Source: Caballeronia telluris
GTDB lineage: Bacteria > Pseudomonadota > Gammaproteobacteria > Burkholderiales > Burkholderiaceae
Reading direction: 5' to 3'
NCBI RefSeq assembly: GCF_001544495.1
Contig: NZ_FCNZ02000038.1
Location: 1 to 34,002, forward strand
DNA: 34,002 nucleotides
A program made the translations under genes and the position numbers. The notes below the pieces were generated by a model. That model worked only from the letters and a program-made list of their open reading frames with translations. It did not search any database and was not told the origin of the DNA. Shown here piece by piece: positions 25,518 through 33,683 of the stretch (position 1 is its first letter; each line of letters begins with the position of its first letter).

Positions 25518-26519
25518 ATGAGCAAGTCCACTGCGGCAACTACGGGCGCGAAACCCCGGCCCGGGTTCGCTGGGAATCTCCTGCGGTCACGGGAGACGGG
25601 CATCATCGGCGCGCTGCTCATCATGGTCGTCGCGCTGACGATCTTCGCGCCCGACTTCGCGAGCGTTGACAACCTGCTCAACGATGCGCGCAACTTGGCG
25701 TTCATCGGCATCGTGGTGCTCGGTCAGGCCGCAGTGATGATCACCGGCGGAATCGACCTGTCGGTAGGCAGCGTATGGGGACTTGCCGCCGTCGCGTCCG
25801 CCGCGATGATGCACGCGGGCATGGGCGTGGTGCCCGCCTGCGTGCTGACGCTGCTGATTGCGGCGTCGGTCGGCTTGTTTAACGGTTTCTGCGTGACCAA
25901 GCTACGCATGCTGCCCTTCGTGCCGACGCTCGCGACCATGAGCATTGCGCGGGCGCTCGCGCTCATCATCACCCGCGGCAAGGCGATCGACGGATTCCGC
26001 CCCGATGGGGACGCTTTCTTCGCGCTCGGCGGCGGCGATTTCCTCGGGCTGCCGGTGCCTTTCCTGATCTTCGTGGCGCTGTCGATCATCGCCGCGATCG
26101 TGCTCAAGCGCAGCGTCTTCGGCCGCCAACTCTATGCCGTCGGCGGCAACGAGCGCGCCGCGATGCTCACCGGCCTCAACGTCGACCGGCTGAAGATGAG
26201 CGTCTACGTGATGTCTTCGGTCCTGGCCGGGCTCGCGGGCATCATCGAGGTCAGCTACCTCTCGTCCGCGATCTCGAACCAGGGGCTCGGCAAGGAACTG
26301 AGCGTCATCGCGGCCGCCGTCATCGGAGGCACCGCGCTTAGCGGCGGCGAGGGCACCGTGATCGGCGTGTTCATCGGCACGGTGATCCTTGAAGTGCTTC
26401 GCAACGGTCTCGTCCTGCTCGGCACCGACGCCTATTGGCAAGGAGTCTTCGTCGGTTCCGTGATCGTCCTTGCCGTATTCATCGACCAGCTCAGAAAGGG
26501 CGTCTGGCGACGTCGCTGA
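25518..26519 (+). CDS. Sugar ABC transporter permease 2 (RbsC type)
   Basis: This 333-residue CUT2 permease is paralogous to permease 1. It shows NLAFIGIVVLGQAAVMITGG then IDLSVGSVWGLAAV, and a C-terminal block SVIAAAVIGGTALSGGEGTV. It has about eight to ten membrane segments. ATG at 25518 follows the first binding-protein stop by 82 bases; no strong ribosome site is visible (GAGGCTACAA), and longer frames overlap that gene. It presumably pairs with binding protein 2 and ATPase 2 downstream, but mixing with the first set is possible. Confidence 0.92.
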   Translation: MSKSTAATTGAKPRPGFAGNLLRSRETGIIGALLIMVVALTIFAPDFASVDNLLNDARNLAFIGIVVLGQAAVMITGGIDLSVGSVWGLAAVASAAMMHAGMGVVPACVLTLLIAASVGLFNGFCVTKLRMLPFVPTLATMSIARALALIITRGKAIDGFRPDGDAFFALGGGDFLGLPVPFLIFVALSIIAAIVLKRSVFGRQLYAVGGNERAAMLTGLNVDRLKMSVYVMSSVLAGLAGIIEVSYLSSAISNQGLGKELSVIAAAVIGGTALSGGEGTVIGVFIGTVILEVLRNGLVLLGTDAYWQGVFVGSVIVLAVFIDQLRKGVWRRR

Positions 26520-26553
26520 GTGTTCTGCCCATAACGACCCTTTGGAGAAAACA

Positions 26554-27504
26554 ATGACACGCATCCTGCTCGGCGCCGTGACCGCCGCTGTTCTGTTCGG
26601 ACTTGGGGTGGCTCCCCACGCACAGGCCGCCGATAAAAAAGTGTTCGCCGTCGTTCCGAAAGCGCTCGGCGTGCCGTTCTATGCCGACGCGGAGAAAGGC
26701 TGCAAGGAAGAGGCCGCGAAAATCGGCGCGGAGTGTCTCTTCACCGGCCCGGCCCAGCTCGACGACGCCGAACAGGGCCGCATCGTGCGCGACCTCATCA
26801 CCAAGAAGGTCGCGGGCATCGCGATAGCGCCGAACAATCCGGATTCGATTAGCGGCGTCATCAGCGCAGCGATGGCGAAGAACATCCCGGTCGTGACCTT
26901 CGACTCCGACGCACCGAAGACGAAGCGTGTCGCCTTCATCGGCACCAACAACGAAGCGGGCGGCGAGTCCGGCGGCGAGGCATTTGCGAAGGCGCTTCCG
27001 AAAGGCGGGAACTATGCGGTGATCACGGGCGGACTGTCGGCCGCCAACCTCAACGATCGCATCAAGGGCTTTAAGTCGAAGCTCGGCAGCAACTTCAAAG
27101 AAGTATCGGGATCGCCCTTTCCCTGCAATGACGATTCGAGTACCGCCGTGCAGTTGATCCAAGACATCCTCGCCAAGAACCCCAATATCGATGGCATTTT
27201 CTTCGCGGGCGGCTGGCCGATGTTCGCGCCGGAAGCCTACATGCGCGCGTTGAAGAACAAGGCGGCGGACCTCAAGGGCGGCAAGTTCGTGATCGTTTCG
27301 TTCGACACCTTGCCCACGCAGATCAAGCTCCTGAAAGACGGCTATGCGACGACGCTCATCGGTCAGCGGCCGACAAAGATGGGTTCGGAATCCGTCGACC
27401 AGTTGAACAAGATTCTTAAGGGCGAGAAGGTGCCGCCGGTCACTGATACCGGCGTGGACATCGTGAATTCGTCGAACGTCGACAAGTTCACGGCCGGCAA
27501 GTAA
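26554..27504 (+). CDS. Sugar ABC substrate-binding protein 2
   Basis: The 316-residue exported protein has a signal peptide ending at AQAADKK and the type I binding-protein fold: FAVVPKALGVPFYADAEKGC, LITKKVAGIAIAPNNPDSIS, IPVVTFDSDAPKTKRVAFIG and FVIVSFDTLPTQIKLLKDGY. It resembles rhamnose/autoinducer-2-like sugar-binding proteins and differs clearly from binding protein 1, which suggests a second ligand. Two cysteines (in AEKGCKEEAAKIGAEC) are close in sequence and another sits in SPFPCNDD; a disulphide is possible. TTTGGAGAAAACA supplies the ribosome site for ATG 26554. Confidence 0.92.
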   Translation: MTRILLGAVTAAVLFGLGVAPHAQAADKKVFAVVPKALGVPFYADAEKGCKEEAAKIGAECLFTGPAQLDDAEQGRIVRDLITKKVAGIAIAPNNPDSISGVISAAMAKNIPVVTFDSDAPKTKRVAFIGTNNEAGGESGGEAFAKALPKGGNYAVITGGLSAANLNDRIKGFKSKLGSNFKEVSGSPFPCNDDSSTAVQLIQDILAKNPNIDGIFFAGGWPMFAPEAYMRALKNKAADLKGGKFVIVSFDTLPTQIKLLKDGYATTLIGQRPTKMGSESVDQLNKILKGEKVPPVTDTGVDIVNSSNVDKFTAGK

Positions 27505-27564
27505 CCCCGCGCGGAATGGAGCTCGATAAGGCCGTCCCGCGTCTTCCTTGCAACGAGTTCCGCC

Positions 27565-29106
27565 ATGACCGTGCTTTTGAGCGTTGAACATGTTTCTAAG
27601 ATCTATCCCGGCGTCAAGGCGTTGCAGGATGTCTCCTTTGAAGTCGAGGCGGGGACCGTGCATGCGGTCATGGGCGAGAACGGCGCCGGCAAGTCGACTC
27701 TGATGCAGGTGATCGCCGGCGCGCATTCGCCGACCTCCGGGCGACTGGTGTTCGATGGCCACGAAATGCAACTGTCCGGCACGCGCGACGCCGCCCGCCA
27801 AGGCATTTCGATCGTGTTCCAGGAGTTGATGCTCGCGCCGAACATGACGGTGGGGGAGAATATCTTCCTCGGCGCGGAGCCGCGCATGGCGCGCGTGCTG
27901 GTGGATCGCGGCGTGCTGATCGCCAAGGCGCGCGCGGCGATGGAACGGCTCGGCATCACGCTCGATCCCGACACGCGTCTCGGCGACCTGACGATCGCGC
28001 AACAGCAACTGATCGAGATCTGCAAGGCATTGATACACGAGCCGCGTCTCCTGATTCTCGACGAACCCACGTCGAGTCTTTCCGAGGCCGACTCGCTCAC
28101 GCTCTTCAAGGTCGTGCACGACCTGCGCGAGCGAGGCGTCACGATCCTCTATATCTCGCATCGCATGCGCGAAGTGTTCGACAATTGCGATGCCGTGACC
28201 GTGCTGCGCGACGGCAAGCACGTGCGCACGGCGCGGCTCACGGACACCTCTCCGGACGAAGTGGTGCGTCTGATGGTGGGGCGGGACCTTGCCGAAGTGC
28301 GGCGCATCCGGCCTGAGCATGGCGACCAGCCGGTCGTCCTCGCGGTGCAGGGCCTGGGCGACGACGAACGCTATCGCGACGTGTCCTTCGCACTGCGGCG
28401 TGGCGAGATCGTGGGTCTCGCGGGACTGGTTGGGGCCGGACGCTCCGAGGTCGCGATGGGCATCTTCGGCGCGCCGCCGCCGACGGCCGGAACGGTGTCG
28501 GTGGAAGGCAAGCCCGTGAATGTCAAGAAGCCTCGCGATGCCATGAAGCTCGGCATCGGCCTTGTTCCCGAAGACCGCAAGGACCAGGGGCTCGTGCTCG
28601 GGATGTCGGTCGGCAGCAACCTGTCGCTCGCTGCGCTCGGCCTTGGCCGACTCTCGACCGCGAGCGTGATTCGGCCGATGCGCGAGTCGCGCATGATCGA
28701 GGGCTACGTGAGGCGCTTCCAGATCAAGACGCCGACGGTTGAGCAGCTCGTCGGCCTGCTGAGCGGTGGCAATCAGCAGAAGGTTGTGCTCGCCAAATGG
28801 CTCGCCTCGAGGCCGCGCGTGCTGATCGTCGATGAGCCGACACGCGGCGTGGATGTCGGAACGAAGGCGGAAATCTACGCGCTTATGCGCGAATTAGCTC
28901 AAGATGGCCTCGCGATTCTCGTGATCTCGAGCGACTTGCCCGAAATACTGACGATCTCGGATCGCATTCTCGTGATGCGAGCGGGCCACCTTGCGGGAGA
29001 AATCAGCTTCGATGACGCCTCCGAGGAGCGCATCATGTCGCTCGCCGCCCTCGAACGTGCAGACCCGGCGCATCCCGAGGCGAAGCCTGCGGGGTTCGTC
29101 GCGTAG
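27565..29106 (+). CDS. Sugar ABC transporter ATP-binding protein 2
   Basis: The 513-residue double ABC ATPase has first-half Walker A GENGAGKSTLMQ, a signature-like LTIAQQQLIEICKAL and LLILDEPTSSLS; the second half has LAGLVGAGRSEVAMG, LSGGNQQKVVLAKWL and VLIVDEPTRGVDVG. Like ATPase 1 it is a CUT2-type motor, the two being paralogs. ATG at 27565 follows binding protein 2 by 60 bases. It is the last gene of the run, and no sugar kinase, isomerase or dehydrogenase follows; degraded DNA begins soon after the stop. Confidence 0.93.
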   Translation: MTVLLSVEHVSKIYPGVKALQDVSFEVEAGTVHAVMGENGAGKSTLMQVIAGAHSPTSGRLVFDGHEMQLSGTRDAARQGISIVFQELMLAPNMTVGENIFLGAEPRMARVLVDRGVLIAKARAAMERLGITLDPDTRLGDLTIAQQQLIEICKALIHEPRLLILDEPTSSLSEADSLTLFKVVHDLRERGVTILYISHRMREVFDNCDAVTVLRDGKHVRTARLTDTSPDEVVRLMVGRDLAEVRRIRPEHGDQPVVLAVQGLGDDERYRDVSFALRRGEIVGLAGLVGAGRSEVAMGIFGAPPPTAGTVSVEGKPVNVKKPRDAMKLGIGLVPEDRKDQGLVLGMSVGSNLSLAALGLGRLSTASVIRPMRESRMIEGYVRRFQIKTPTVEQLVGLLSGGNQQKVVLAKWLASRPRVLIVDEPTRGVDVGTKAEIYALMRELAQDGLAILVISSDLPEILTISDRILVMRAGHLAGEISFDDASEERIMSLAALERADPAHPEAKPAGFVA

Positions 29107-29346
29107 CAGCCGAAGAAGCTCCATCGAACGTCCCCAATGGCCGATTATGCAAAGCCGTGGATATGGAAACTTGCCGGGCGAGTAGTGGACAGAGCTTGTC
29201 AGAATCGGTACCACAAGGTTCCGCAATGGCGTGCGTGCGCTGAAAGTCTACGACGCGCTCGTTGGCACGCCGCAGCCGACCTGGCATCTCGAGGGAGCGC
29301 ATGGCCGTCGAAATGTGCGTCGGATCCTTTGCGGGATCATAGCAGC

Positions 29347-29541
29347 GACGTGGCTCACCACCGCGAGTTGCTGGCGCGGACGGCGCACCGCGCGGCCGCG
29401 GGCATCGAGCGCGCTGAACGCTTGGGGGCTGGTGTACTCGTTCATTAGATGCAGATCGGCGTACAGCAGCACGTTGTGTTCGTCGATACGCGCTACGGTG
29501 TGCGACTCGACGAGCTTCCGGTAAAGGGTCTGGGCTGACAT
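29347..29541 (-). pseudogene. Aconitase-family (LeuC-like) large-subunit N-terminal scrap
   Basis: ATG at 29541 opens MSAQTLYRKLVESHTVARID then NVLLYADLHLMNEYTSPQAF and GRAVRRPRQQLAVVSHV, resembling the start of isopropylmalate dehydratase/homoaconitase large subunits. After about residue 65 no similarity is recognised, and the iron-sulfur cysteines are absent. It begins three bases after the stop of the dehalogenase remnant, so both once belonged to one operon. Confidence 0.6.
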
Positions 29542-29544
29542 GAC

Positions 29545-30325
29545 TTACTCGCTGAGAAAAGGCAGCACGCGCTTGAGCAGCCGCTCCGGCGCTTCTTCGG
29601 GAATGTAGTGGCCGCAAGGTAGGGCCTCGCCCTGCACGTCCGGCGCGTACGCCCGCCACTCGGCAAGCGGATCGAAGTTTTATTCGATCACACCCTGCGC
29701 CCCCACAATGCCATGAACGGGCAGCCAATCCGCTGCTGGGATGCGAGCGTCGCGCGATCGTGTTCGAGGTCGATCGTCACGCTTGCGCGAAAGTCTTCGA
29801 GATGCCGTGCGCCGTCGCCGGATCGGAGAGGCAGCGTAGATATTCCGCGTAAGCCGCCGGCGTGAACGACGCCAGGCCAGCGCTGCGCGCTCCGATGGTG
29901 TGCTTCAGATAGAGATCGGGATTTGCGCGGATCAGCGTCTCCGGGAAGGGCGCGGGGCTCACCAGCATGAACCAGTGCCAGTAGGCGCGCGCGAAATCGA
30001 ACGAGGTCTGTTCGCACATGGCGAGTGTGGGCGCGACATAGGCGCGTCACCGCTTGCGGATGATCGAGCGCCATGCGCGCCGCGACCCGCCCGCCGCGAT
30101 CGTGACCGATCACCGCGCAGGTCTCGTGGCCGAGACGGCGCATCAGTTCGATCTGATCGAGCGCCATGCGCCGCTTCGCATAGTTGGCGTGAGCTGCGTC
30201 GCCGGGCGGCTTGCTGCTGTCGCCGTAACCGCGCAGGTCCGCCGCCACCACCGTGAAGCGCTCCGCCAGCGCGGGCGCAACTTTATGCCAGATCGCGTGC
30301 GTTTGGGGATGCCGAGAAATTCGGA
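29545..30325 (-). pseudogene. Alpha/beta hydrolase, haloacetate-dehalogenase-like, multiple frameshifts
   Basis: The pieces of an alpha/beta hydrolase lie in order over three frames. They are HPQTHAIWHKVAPALAERFT, VVAADLRGYGDSSKPPGDAA, CAVIGHDRGGRVAARMALDH (nucleophile Asp in GHDRG), TSFDFARAYWHWFMLVSPAP, DLEHDRATLASQQRIGCPFM and the end GHYIPEEAPERLLKRVLPF-LSE. At least three frameshifts (near 30050, 29790 and 29690) break it, and the N-terminal 30 or so residues are cut off at about 30325. The family hydrolyses haloacetates. The ordered fragments suggest recent decay rather than old scrap. Confidence 0.82.
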
Positions 30326-30390
30326 CGTCGCACTATGGCCGACTCTCAGTGACGCTTCCTCTGCCTGATGCTTGCCCTTGCCCGGACCGG

Positions 30391-30753
30391 TCATTTGCCT
30401 GCACCCGTGGAAGGGATACAAGTCAGCACGAGAATCCCCCCGTTATTTGCGGCAGATCTAACTGCAGCCTGGTGAAACTCGCCCGGCCCGCAAGACCATT
30501 CGGCAACGAAATCGGCCTTGCAAGCATTTCGAATACGAAGGGCCGCCGGCGAGGCAACCGGATAACGACAGGTATCGGCGGCGTTACAGTGCAGAGCCAG
30601 GTCACGGGTCGAATTGCCATGATGGGCGCCACAATTTTCACCATAGGTACCGGATTCGATTCGTATAGGGTCAGCCAACCCGTTCACGCTAGCTCCGAAA
30701 AGACCAGCAAGCGAAAGAAGGGCGCAGATTGCTCGGATCACGGTTGCCTCCAT
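30391..30753 (-). CDS. Small secreted Cys-rich protein, possibly SUEL-lectin-like
   Basis: The frame encodes a signal peptide (VIRAICALLSLAGLFGASVN, cleavage near LA-DP) and a mature part with six cysteines: SGTYGENCG, DLALHCNAADTCRYPV, NACKADFVAEWSCG and GGILVLTCIP, ending STGAGK. The spacing recalls SUEL-type galactose/rhamnose-binding domains or similar C...C..C modules; this is a resemblance only. The product would be periplasmic or outside the cell. ATG at 30753 is preferred because the signal peptide begins just after it, but an upstream in-frame start (30795) exists and the ribosome site is weak. Neighbours on both sides are broken genes. Confidence 0.6.
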   Translation of the reverse strand: MEATVIRAICALLSLAGLFGASVNGLADPIRIESGTYGENCGAHHGNSTRDLALHCNAADTCRYPVASPAALRIRNACKADFVAEWSCGPGEFHQAAVRSAANNGGILVLTCIPSTGAGK

Positions 30754-31181
30754 TGTAGGAGCCACGGTTGTCCCACGAAGGCGAATCGCTAGCATAGCGC
30801 TCGTCGACAGCGAGCCGCGTCGTACCGAAGCATGTCCCCGAGCCTGCTACTCAAGTCTAGTGTGTAAATGGCTTTCACGCGGAGAACGATGTCGCTGCCT
30901 GTCCGTCGATTCCCTTGTTTTAACGACGATTACGCATTGACAGGGCGGACCGGTTGTTTGCGACCGGACGTCGGCTCTGGCAGATTTGCATGTCACTCAT
31001 CGGTTGGGTTCCGAGGTATCGCTGTCGCTCCAACGGCGGAACTTTGCGCGCCCCGAACGACAGGTGGTGGTCCGAGTCTTGTCCGACGTCTACCCGCAGT
31101 GTGGTCCTCCGTTGATCGTCCGTATCGTCCAGTTGTCGGCCCGTTGCAGCCATTGAAGATTCTCGAAGGCGGACTGCGGCT
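30754..31181. other. Gap without supported gene
   Basis: An open frame of about 106 codons exists on the plus strand (30868-31188), but its composition (scattered Arg/Pro/Gly, no family pattern) does not support translation. I see no operator or terminator. Confidence 0.4.
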
Positions 31182-31705
31182 TTATTGAATTTGCGGACAT
31201 CCGTCGAGGAGCGGCAGGCCGTACTGACTGTTGCTCACGCATGGCGGGCGTTCAGGCTTTTTGCTTTTTCGTGAGACGGAGTGGTGGCTGACATCCTTTG
31301 GCAAGCGATGAGGATTGCCGAGGAGCTCGACGAGCCGTGTCTCGCGTTCGGAAAACGAGTACTCGCGCCGCTGCGACACCATGAAGATGAGGGCGCGCAT
31401 GTGCCATGCGCGCCGTCGGAGTTCGACAAGTGTTCCATTCGCGAGGTCTTCCGCAACCATATAATGCGGCATGTGCCCCCAGCACAAAATGCCCCTGAGC
31501 AGATCATGCTTCGCGCCGAGGTCATTCACAAGCCACTGGCGTTCACCGGCGACCCGCTGTTGTGTCTTTTCCGCATCGGGCTGATTGTCGGTGACGACGA
31601 GCTGGATGTGCTGGCCGAATTCCTCCCGCGGGATCGGCCCCGCGATTGCGGCCAGCGGATGCGATGGTGCACAGACGGTCACCGTTTGCGCTTCACATAA
31701 ACGCT
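31182..31705 (-). pseudogene. LysR-family regulator, C-terminal effector-domain remnant
   Basis: The minus frame opens at LCEAQTVTVCAPSHPLAAI and continues with WLVNDLGAKHDLLRGILCWG, HMPHYMVAEDLANGTLVELR and REYSFSERETRLVELL. This is the later half of a LysR effector-binding domain. The DNA-binding domain and first half are missing; sequence before about 31705 is unrelated. The last about 40 residues (PKDVSHHSVSRKSKKPERPP and on) do not look like LysR. Confidence 0.78.
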
Positions 31706-32036
31706 GCCTTTCTATTGAACCACATGGCAGTACCGATATCCATAATATTTCCTTGAACTAAAAAAGCAGATAGCTCCGGATGGAGCGGGGCAAAACTTCA
31801 AGGAGGGAGAGGACAGCGAGTACCGCACAGGTGAGGCTGAAGCGGATGCTTCGAAAGCGGAAATAGGAGAGTGCCGAAAAAATTTCAAGAGCGCTCGACC
31901 TTTGTTGCACGCGGCCGAGCATTGCTCGCATGGGTTGGCGCGCATGAGCTGCACACCGGCGCCACAAAGGGGCGCCTTTCGGTCGGTTCTCCGTTGATTT
32001 GTTCCATACTTCCCGCGCTGTCCTGGGACGGTAGAA
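31706..32036. other. Gap without supported gene
   Basis: No frame here has a recognisable family. The sequence separates the LysR remnant from the DUF2934 gene and probably contains a junction near 31705. Confidence 0.4.
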
Positions 32037-32492
32037 TCACTGCGCCTGGAAATCGACAAGCTGACGCCAATATTCATCTTCCCGCCCTTCGGGGCTTCCT
32101 TCCTGCTGCCATAAAACGTAGGCCCGCTCCCGAAGATGTTGGTCAAGAGCGCGATGCCAATACTCTTCCGCGCGTCCCTCAGGGCGTCCGTCTTTCTCCC
32201 AGAGCAGGTAAGCGCGCTCTCGAACAGCCTGCTCCAAACCAAGTTTCGTTTCCGAACTCTTTTCAACTTCATCGCCATAGGGAGCCATCTGACCGCGCCG
32301 ACTCGTATGGATCCTTGCCGTCAGGGTGCGGAGTTCAGCGTCGGGGACAAGCCGGCCTTGCGCTGCCGCTTCAAGCGCCTTTTCTTGATAGGCGGAATCC
32401 TCAGCTGCGTCGCCCGAGTCGCCCAGCGTAACGGGGTAGGTGTGCAGGACCGAACCGCGACTATCTAATACGTCAACCAATCGTTCCGCCAT
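32037..32492 (-). CDS. DUF2934 protein with two tandem motifs
   Basis: The 151-residue protein ends with two copies of the DUF2934 helix motif: VRERAYLLWEKDGRPEGRAE with EYWHRALDQ and LRERAYVLWQQEGSPEGRED with EYWRQLVDF. The N-terminal part (MAERLVDVLDSRGSVLHTYP, VTLGDSGDAAEDSAYQEKAL) is of unknown type and could be a small alpha/beta domain. DUF2934 proteins are common in Burkholderiaceae and rhizobia and have no established role. GTGGAA precedes ATG 32492 by about eight bases; in-frame ATGs further upstream (32630, 32627) give a poor N-terminus. No signal peptide or membrane segment is present. Confidence 0.78.
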   Translation of the reverse strand: MAERLVDVLDSRGSVLHTYPVTLGDSGDAAEDSAYQEKALEAAAQGRLVPDAELRTLTARIHTSRRGQMAPYGDEVEKSSETKLGLEQAVRERAYLLWEKDGRPEGRAEEYWHRALDQHLRERAYVLWQQEGSPEGREDEYWRQLVDFQAQ

Positions 32493-32958
32493 GATGATGT
32501 TCCACGTTTGTTGTAAATCCACGGGTCCTGACGGATCCGCAGGTGACATGCAGCGATGTCTTCGCCCACATCGCAGAGCAATTTTCATGCTAGCTCCGGA
32601 CGTTTTCGACAAAGTCGCCAGAGACATCACTTGGGGCGGCGCTTTCTTCCCTACAGAATTGAAGATTTGCAGTCGTTGCGTCCGCGCTGATACCAGTCTG
32701 TCACCATCCCTGAACGCTCGCTGGCTGCCGCAAGCGTTGCTGATTCAAGGCAAGCGCTACTTAAGCATAGCTGCCCGGGGAGGGTTTCTGCCACTCAAGA
32801 AATCGAGGAATGGTGGAAACATAGCGCTGGAGGAATGCAACGAGATTGGCAGGGGCGGGCGAGTTTCCCAGCCGTCGCCACGACTCAGCGAAGCGAGAGA
32901 AGTGGCCTCACTTGTCCGGACAGTTTTGTGAGATTTTTAAGTGGAACGTCCGGGGCAG
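32493..32958. other. Gap; presumed end of the IS fragment near 32930
   Basis: No supported gene is present. TGTCCGGACA at about 32914-32923 is a 10-bp palindrome in front of the transposase stop and may belong to the end of the IS3-family element; the exact end cannot be fixed from one copy. Confidence 0.35.
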
Positions 32959-33360
32959 TCATGCTGCCGATTTGATCGCAGGCAGCGTCGCGAAGTATGC
33001 CTCATCCGGCGTGCGGTCTTCCAGACTCGAATGAGGTCGTTTCTGGTTGTACAGATTGATGTAATCGCCGATTGAGCGGCGGGCGTGGCCGACCGATTCA
33101 TAGGCCTTCAGATACACCTCTTCATATTTCACGCTTCGCCACACGCGCTCGACGAACACGTTGTCTCGCCAGGCACCTTTGCCGTCAATCGACAGGCGAA
33201 TGCCCCGGCTGAGCACGGCCTCGGTGAACGCTGTCGCGGTGAACTGGCTGCCCTGGTCGGTATTGACGATCTCAGGTTGCCCGTACTTCGCGAACGCTTC
33301 TTCCAACGCCTCGACAGCGTGCATCGCCTCCATCGTAATCGCTACGCGGTGGGCCAGTGG
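32959..33360 (-). pseudogene. IS3-family transposase (OrfB) C-terminal fragment
   Basis: The minus frame matches the later half of an IS3-group DDE transposase: HRVAITMEAMHAVEALEEAF, NTDQGSQFTATAFTEA (second Asp), DGKGAWRDNVFVERVWRSVK (Glu) and the ending YNQKRPHSSLEDRTPDEAYF. The first catalytic Asp and the whole N-terminal half are missing; before about 33360 the frame no longer matches. It abuts an oppositely oriented IS2-group fragment. Confidence 0.88.
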
Positions 33361-33444
33361 GCCGGCCCCTGCGAAAGCCGGACACGATGTAACGCTTAAA
33401 CTTTGAGGTAGTCTTACGCCTATGTTTAAGCCCAGCTCTAACGT

Positions 33445-33683
33445 GGAAACCATTGAATCGCCTGGCGCAAGCTGTATCAGGATGGAAGCCTGTCAGCCGT
33501 GAGTGCCGGCGAACAGTGGTGCCAGCCTCCGAACTGGTCGATGCGATGAAGCAGATTCGCGAACTCCAGCGACTGCTGGGCAAGAAGACGATGGAAGTGG
33601 AAATCCTTCGCGAAGCAGTGGAGTACGGCCGGGCAAAAAAATTGATTGCGCGCTCACCATTGCTGCCGGGGGACGACCGATGA
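33445..33683 (+). pseudogene. IS2-group OrfA, truncated and frameshifted
   Basis: AWRKLYQDGSLSAVSAGEQ is read in one frame and VVPASELVDAMKQIRELQRL then LGKKTMEVEILREAVEYGRA in the next. Loss of one G near 33517 explains the shift. The helix-turn-helix N-terminus is missing upstream of about 33445. The frame ends in TGA at 33681-33683, overlapping the OrfB ATG. OrfA normally binds the IS ends and controls transposition. Confidence 0.8.

Noticed and set aside
26491..28320. A 609-codon minus-strand frame over binding protein 2 and ATPase 2
   Set aside because: Antisense to two intact transporter genes, His/Arg/Asp-rich, no motif.
30868..31188. A 106-codon plus-strand ORF between the secreted protein and the LysR remnant
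   Set aside because: No ribosome site, composition not protein-like, no family.
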